Shown here in pieces: positions 48,701-54,700 of a DNA stretch of 64,000 nt; positions within the stretch are counted from its first letter, which is position 1, and each line of letters starts with the position of its first letter. The translations under genes were made by a program, and so were the position numbers. This stretch comes from Actinoplanes subtropicus (GTDB taxonomy: Bacteria; Actinomycetota; Actinomycetes; Mycobacteriales; Micromonosporaceae): assembly GCF_000721705.1 (NCBI RefSeq), contig NZ_JOJL01000025.1:37249-101248 (forward strand), in the 5' to 3' direction. The notes beneath the pieces are model-generated. The model saw nothing but the letters and a program-made list of their open reading frames with translations. It had not been told where the DNA came from and made no database searches.

Positions 48701-51700
48701 ATCATCGCGGCCGGCGACGAGCACCGGGCGGTCGGCGCCCCGCACTACAGCGGGCTCAGCCAGGACGTGCTGCGGCAGTCGGCCGAGCTGCACGACCGGC
48801 TGCACGGCGACGATGCCGAGCTGCGCGCCTGGATCGAGTCGGCCGGCGGCAGCCTGCCCGCGGTGCGCGCCGACCTGACGTACGCGCACCTGCTCGCCCT
48901 GCAGATGTACACCGGCGACAACCACCAGCTGATCAACGCGATGGCGCCCCGGATGGCGATCGGTTCCGCCTCCGGCTACGTGCTGACCACCACCGCCGTC
49001 CAGCGGGCGATGGAGCGGATCGCCGACCCGGAGGAACGCGACCCGTGGGGCGGCGTCCCCTCGGCCATCGCCGACGACCACCGGCTGACCGAGCTGCGCG
49101 ACGACCTGATCGACGCGCACCTCGACGACGACCCGGAGGCGGTGGCCCGGCTCACCACCGAGATCCACCTGCGCGGCGCCGAGCTGGCCGGCAAGCTCCC
49201 CCGGGAGATGGCCGCCCACTTCGACATGGCGGTCGACGCGATGCAGCAGCTGCCGCCGATCGACGGCGTCACCGTCTACCGCGGCGACTGGGCGCTCAGC
49301 CTGGGCGACGGCGTCTCCGGCCTCTCCGGGTACGCCGGCGAGACCATCACGCTCAACGAGCTGGCCAGCACGAGCAAGCTCGAGGACACCGCCAACGGGT
49401 TCCTGGCGCCGTACCTGAACACCACCGGCGCCACCCCGGTGATGCTGGAGCTGCGGCTGACCGGGCACGCCGGGCGGGACATCTCGAAGCTGTCGCAGCA
49501 CCGGGGTGAGAACGAGATCCTGCTGCTGCCCGGCGCGACGTTCCGGGTCACCGGCCGCGAGGTCGCCCCGGACGGCACGATCACCAAGATCTACGCGACC
49601 GAGCAGCCGCCGACCGGGGTGGCCGGCGAGACCCCGGGGCTGCGGGTCCAGCAGGCGAAGGTCAACGCGGACGGGCTGGCCACCGCCGCCCGGGCCGCCG
49701 CCGAGTCGGTCGGCCACCTCACCGCCGAGGTCCGGCAGCAGCAGCGGGAGGCGCGCCGGCTGGCGGCCGAGGCGGCCGAGCTGGCCCGCTTCACCGCGCA
49801 GTCCGACGCGGACACCGACGCCCAGCTCGAGGCGGCCGACGGCGCCCACACCGAGCTGGCCGAGGTGCGCGACCAGCTGCGCTCGGCGGCCGACGCGATC
49901 GCCGCGGCCCGGGACGAGATCACCGACCCGCAGCTGCGCGGCGCGCTGGACCGGCTGGGCGAGCAGGCCGCCCGCGTGCTGCGGGACGCCGAGCGGTCGG
50001 TGAGCACGGCCGAGCGTACGTACGACGACGTCGCCGACTTCGCCGGCCAGGTGCGCGAGAAGATCCGGGCGATCGACCGGGCCAACATCGCCGAGGACGA
50101 CCTGCCGGAGGTCGAGCAGGCGGTCCGCGACCACGAGCGGCGCATCGGGCCGGCGGTCATGGCGGCCGAACGGGCCGACTCGGCCGCCGCCGACACTGCC
50201 GCGGCGCTGGAGAGCTTCGCCGGGCCGGGCGCGCCGCTGCCGGCCGCGACGATGACCCGGCTGGCCACCAACGAACGGCGGATCACCGACGAGCTCGGCA
50301 CGGTAGCGCGGATCCGGGACGAGGCCCACGAGGCGGTCGCCGAGCTGCGCGCCACGGTGAACCGGATGCGCCACGACAGCACCGAGGCCCGGCAGGACAT
50401 CCGGATCGCGCTGAACCTGATGCGCTCGGTCAACGAGTCGACCGCGACCGCGCTCGACGGCGATGCGGCTCGGCTGGGCGGGCTGGCCACCCGGATCGAA
50501 AGCCAGCTCCAGCAGATCCGCGACCGGCAAGCGGCGAAGAAACCGGCGTACAGCATCTGGAGCAACGGCAGCGCGGGATCCTCGTCCCGCGCGCCGCGTT
50601 CGTTTCAGGGCCGGCCGGTGCCGGGCGGCCTGAGCCTGCTCGGCGCCCAGGACACGGCCAACCAGGCCACCATGGCCACGCTCACCGCGGGCGGCGGCAA
50701 GGGCCGGGCGGTCTACCGGGTCTTCGCGCACGGCACCACCGACTCGATGCGCAGCGACCGGGGTGAGGTCACGCCCGAGCACCTGGCCGCGATGATCCAG
50801 GCCGATCCGGCGTACGCGGGCGAGCCGATCGTGCTGATGGCGTGCGAGACCGGCTCCGATGTGGACAACGGGTTCGCGGCCCGGCTGGCCCGGTTGCTGC
50901 CCGGCACGACGGTGACCGCGCCCAGCGGCACGCTGTGGGCCGGGCCGTCGGGGCACGCGTTCGTGGCGGGCAGCGGGTTCGCCGCGAACGGGCGGCCGCA
51001 GGTGGCACCGCCGGCCCGGAACCCGGGCGACCGCTGGCGTGACTTCCGTTTCACGCCCGGACGGGGCCTGACGGTGACCGACGCCGGGCGCGGGCTGACC
51101 CCGTCCGGCCGGCCGCAAGGCGTTGCCCGGACAGCGCCGCCGCCAACCAGCGGCACCAACCTGCCGACGATCAGCGAGGAGGGGCCGCCACCCCCGCCGC
51201 CGGTGCGCCGCAAGCCCGTACCCGGTGCACCGACGCCCCAGCAGCTCGGGCTCTACCAGACCAACCCCGAGCTGCTGTACGAGGTGGACCACGCCTACCA
51301 CCAGCAGAACCTGATCGACCAGGTCCGCGGCGCCGCGGTCGCCCAGGTGCGGGCGCGGATCGGCGGCACCCGGGCGCGCTTCACCCCGGGCGGCCGCGGC
51401 AACATCCGGGTCGACACCTCGGTGATCGAGGACGCGCTGCGCGACGACCTCCAGTCGTTCTTCGGCACCGGCGGCCGGACCTTCGAGGTGCCGGCCACCC
51501 GCTACGGCACCACGACCTGGCACAGCGTCACCGTGACGCCGAGCCGGCCGGCGCCCGGCCGGGACGGGAGCGTCCCCGGCGAGCGGTGGATCGGCCAGGA
51601 CGGCGACAAGGCCAAGTACGACACCCGGACGGACTCCTCGACCACCGTCCGCAGCAGCGAGGGCACCGGGAACAGCGTCGCGGTCGGCATCGGCGGCAGC

Positions 51701-54700
51701 GGCGGCACCCGGGTCGGCCCGGGCGGCGGCGGCTCGGCCGAGGTCTCGCTGGCCCGCGCCTCCGGCGGCGTCGAGCAGGGCACCACCACGTTCGACTCGC
51801 ACAACGTACGCAGCGGCGCGGCCTCGCACATCGTCCGCTCGCCGGTGACGTTCGACGTGGTGGCGCACCGCCCGGGCACCCCGCGGCCGCGGAACGCCAC
51901 CTCGGCCGCGGTCCGCGCGGACATCGGCTTCCGGGTCGTCTCGGACATCGCGAGCGCCACCCCGAGCACGCTGCCCGGGCGCGACACCGGCGAGTTCGAC
52001 GTCGCGCTGCTGGCCGAGAACCTGAACGCGGTCCGGATCGAGAACGCCACACTGGGCGGCGCGCAACCGCAGGCCTGGAACGACGTGGCTCAGCAGATCC
52101 TCGGCCGGCTCAAGGACACCGGCGTGGCGGTGCCCGGCAGCCCGTCCTCGACCCAGCTCCGCGACCTGTTCGGCGAGGCGTCGATGCTCGGCCTGCTCGC
52201 CCCCGCGCTGGAGAGCACCGCGCACTCGCCGCTGGTGGTCAGCCCCTCCCGGCGGCAGGCGCTCGGCCTGGACGTGTCGGCCCGGGTCACCGCGATCGAG
52301 CCGATCGCCGACATCGCGAAGTCGTCGTTCCGCTGGCAGCCCGGCACGACCGAGACCAGCCGCGCGCAGCAGGACAGCTCGGTCGGCGGCGGGGTCAGCG
52401 TCACCCCGATCCGCTGGGGCTTCGGGCTGGCCTTCATCCAGGCCCGGTTCTCCGCGGCGTTCCGGCGCAGCACCACCTCGACCAGCCAGCAGAGCTCGAC
52501 CACCCGGCTGGGCACCGAGCACAAGGACGTCCCCAACGGCCTGGCCCGGGTCACCGTCAGCGTACGGATCGATCCCGCACTGCGGCTCAACGCGCTGCGG
52601 CATCCGATGGGCCGGACCAGCGAGCCGATCTTCGTCGAGATGACCGTGCTGGCCCGGCTGCCGCAGACCAAGCTGGCCCAGGTGCTGGCGCCGCCCTCGG
52701 GCAGCGGCCGCCCGGCCGCACCGGTCGGCACCGGCACCCCGGCGCCCCCGTTCATCGCCTACGGCGGACGCACCGTCCCGCTCGGCATGAGCCGGTTCGC
52801 CGAACTTCCCCGCCGGACGACCGCGCTGGTGCGGGACCTCGGCGGCGGCTTCCTGCCCAAGGGGCGCGAGGGAGCCGGGCGGACCGGGCGGATGTGGCAG
52901 TCCAGGTCGGCCGTCGAGCGCGACCACAACCAGGCCGAACTGGACCGGGTGCTGTCGGTCGGCGCGCTGCGGCAGAACTACCACGCCATGCTCAACGGCG
53001 GCACCACCGCGGTGCTCAAGCGCGGCGGCGCGCGCGGCGACCGGTACGTGGTCGTGCACGTCACCGCGGCCCACGACCCGGCCAACCTGCCGGTGCACAC
53101 CGGTCAGGAGAACAAGGTGGCCGCCCGGACCTTCCAGGGCAGCGCGACGCAGGACGGCTCGGCCGCCCGGGCCCAGTGGCGCGGCACGGCCGGCATCGAG
53201 ACCGGCGTCATCAACAGCCTGCCGGCCAGCAACGTGAAGACCAGCATCACGCCGAGCGCCGGCCTCGAAGGCCAGTTCCGGCTGGAGCGGCAGGGCGGCG
53301 TCGACGTCAGCGGCCAGCACACGGCGCTGCACGGGGGCACGGCCGATTCCCAGCGCTACGAGGGACCGCTGCAGATCAAGGTCGAGATCTACTCGTACGA
53401 GGTCGGCACCGGCCGGAACAGCCGCTCCCGGATCGGCCTGGGCCAGCGGGCCAAACAGGCCGGCCGGACCGCATCCGCCGGCGGCTTCGCCCGCGTCCCG
53501 GGCGCGCAGACGGTCGACGGGCGGCCGCTCGACCGGTACGAGACGACCGTGACCAAGCCGGTCAGCCTGCTCTACTCGGGCAGCGCCGTGCCCGCCTCGG
53601 CGACGGCCGCCCTGGACCCGGCGCTGGTCGACACCAACGAGTCGTTCGGCAAGGACCTGACCGGCGTCACCGCCATGCGGCAGTACGTCGACACCCGGCC
53701 GCCCACCGACCCGGGCCAGGCTGTCACGGTCGACCAGTGGGACTCGGTCGAGTCGATGCCGGGCGCCGCCACGATCATGCGGATGGCCCGCCAGGTGGCC
53801 ACCGACACCCAGGCGTACCGGGACGGCACCTCCTCCCGCCGCACCCTGGGTGGGCTGCGCGGCGAGTCGGCGCTGCAGCCCGGCATGCCGCTGTGGGCGC
53901 GGATCGGCAACCGGTTCTCGGCCGGCCGGCAGAGCACCGCGCTGACCGCGATGACCGAACGGCAGTGGACTCTCGACCCGCTGACCACCTCGGCCGGCGG
54001 CGGCGAGCTGACCATGGCGGTGGCCGCCCGGATCACCAACCCGCGGCTGGTCGACGCCCGCGCCGAGATCGCCACCGAGCACGCGCCCGGCGGCGGCACC
54101 TCGGTCTGGAGCAACCGGACCCGCGAATGGACCGCCCAGGTGCGGGCCACCGTCGCGCTCGGCCTGCGCAAGACCCGGCCGGACGGCAAGGTGGCCGGCG
54201 CCGGCGGCGCGAGCGCCGGGTACGTCCGCGTGCTGCGGTCGGTGCTGACCGGGAAACGCAGTAAGGTCTCCGGCTTCGTCGAGCGCAACAGCAACAACCG
54301 CAAGGGCAAGAACCGGTCGTACCTGGTGGTCGCCGACATGCGGGTGAACGTGGCGGCGCAGGTCGGCAACGAGCCGTCGCTCCCCAAGTCGATCGTGCCG
54401 AGCCTGCTGCGGCCCTCGTCCTGGCAGCGGAACAAGTCGGCCCAGCGCGGCGGCCTGATCCGCAACGCAGTCTACCTGCGGGTCAGCGAGGAGCAGGCGA
54501 TCCGGATGGGCGTGCTGCCCGACCCGGCGGCCGGCGGGCGCCCGGTGGCGGCCGCGACCGCCCAGGCGGTCCGGGCGCAGGGGGTGACCACGCCGCCGGG
54601 CCGCTCCCCCGGCCAGGGCCTGCAACTGCTGCGGGACGTGCCGTCGCTGATCGACCCGGCGATCACCGCACTGCGGAACGCCGTGACCAACTCGCCCGAG

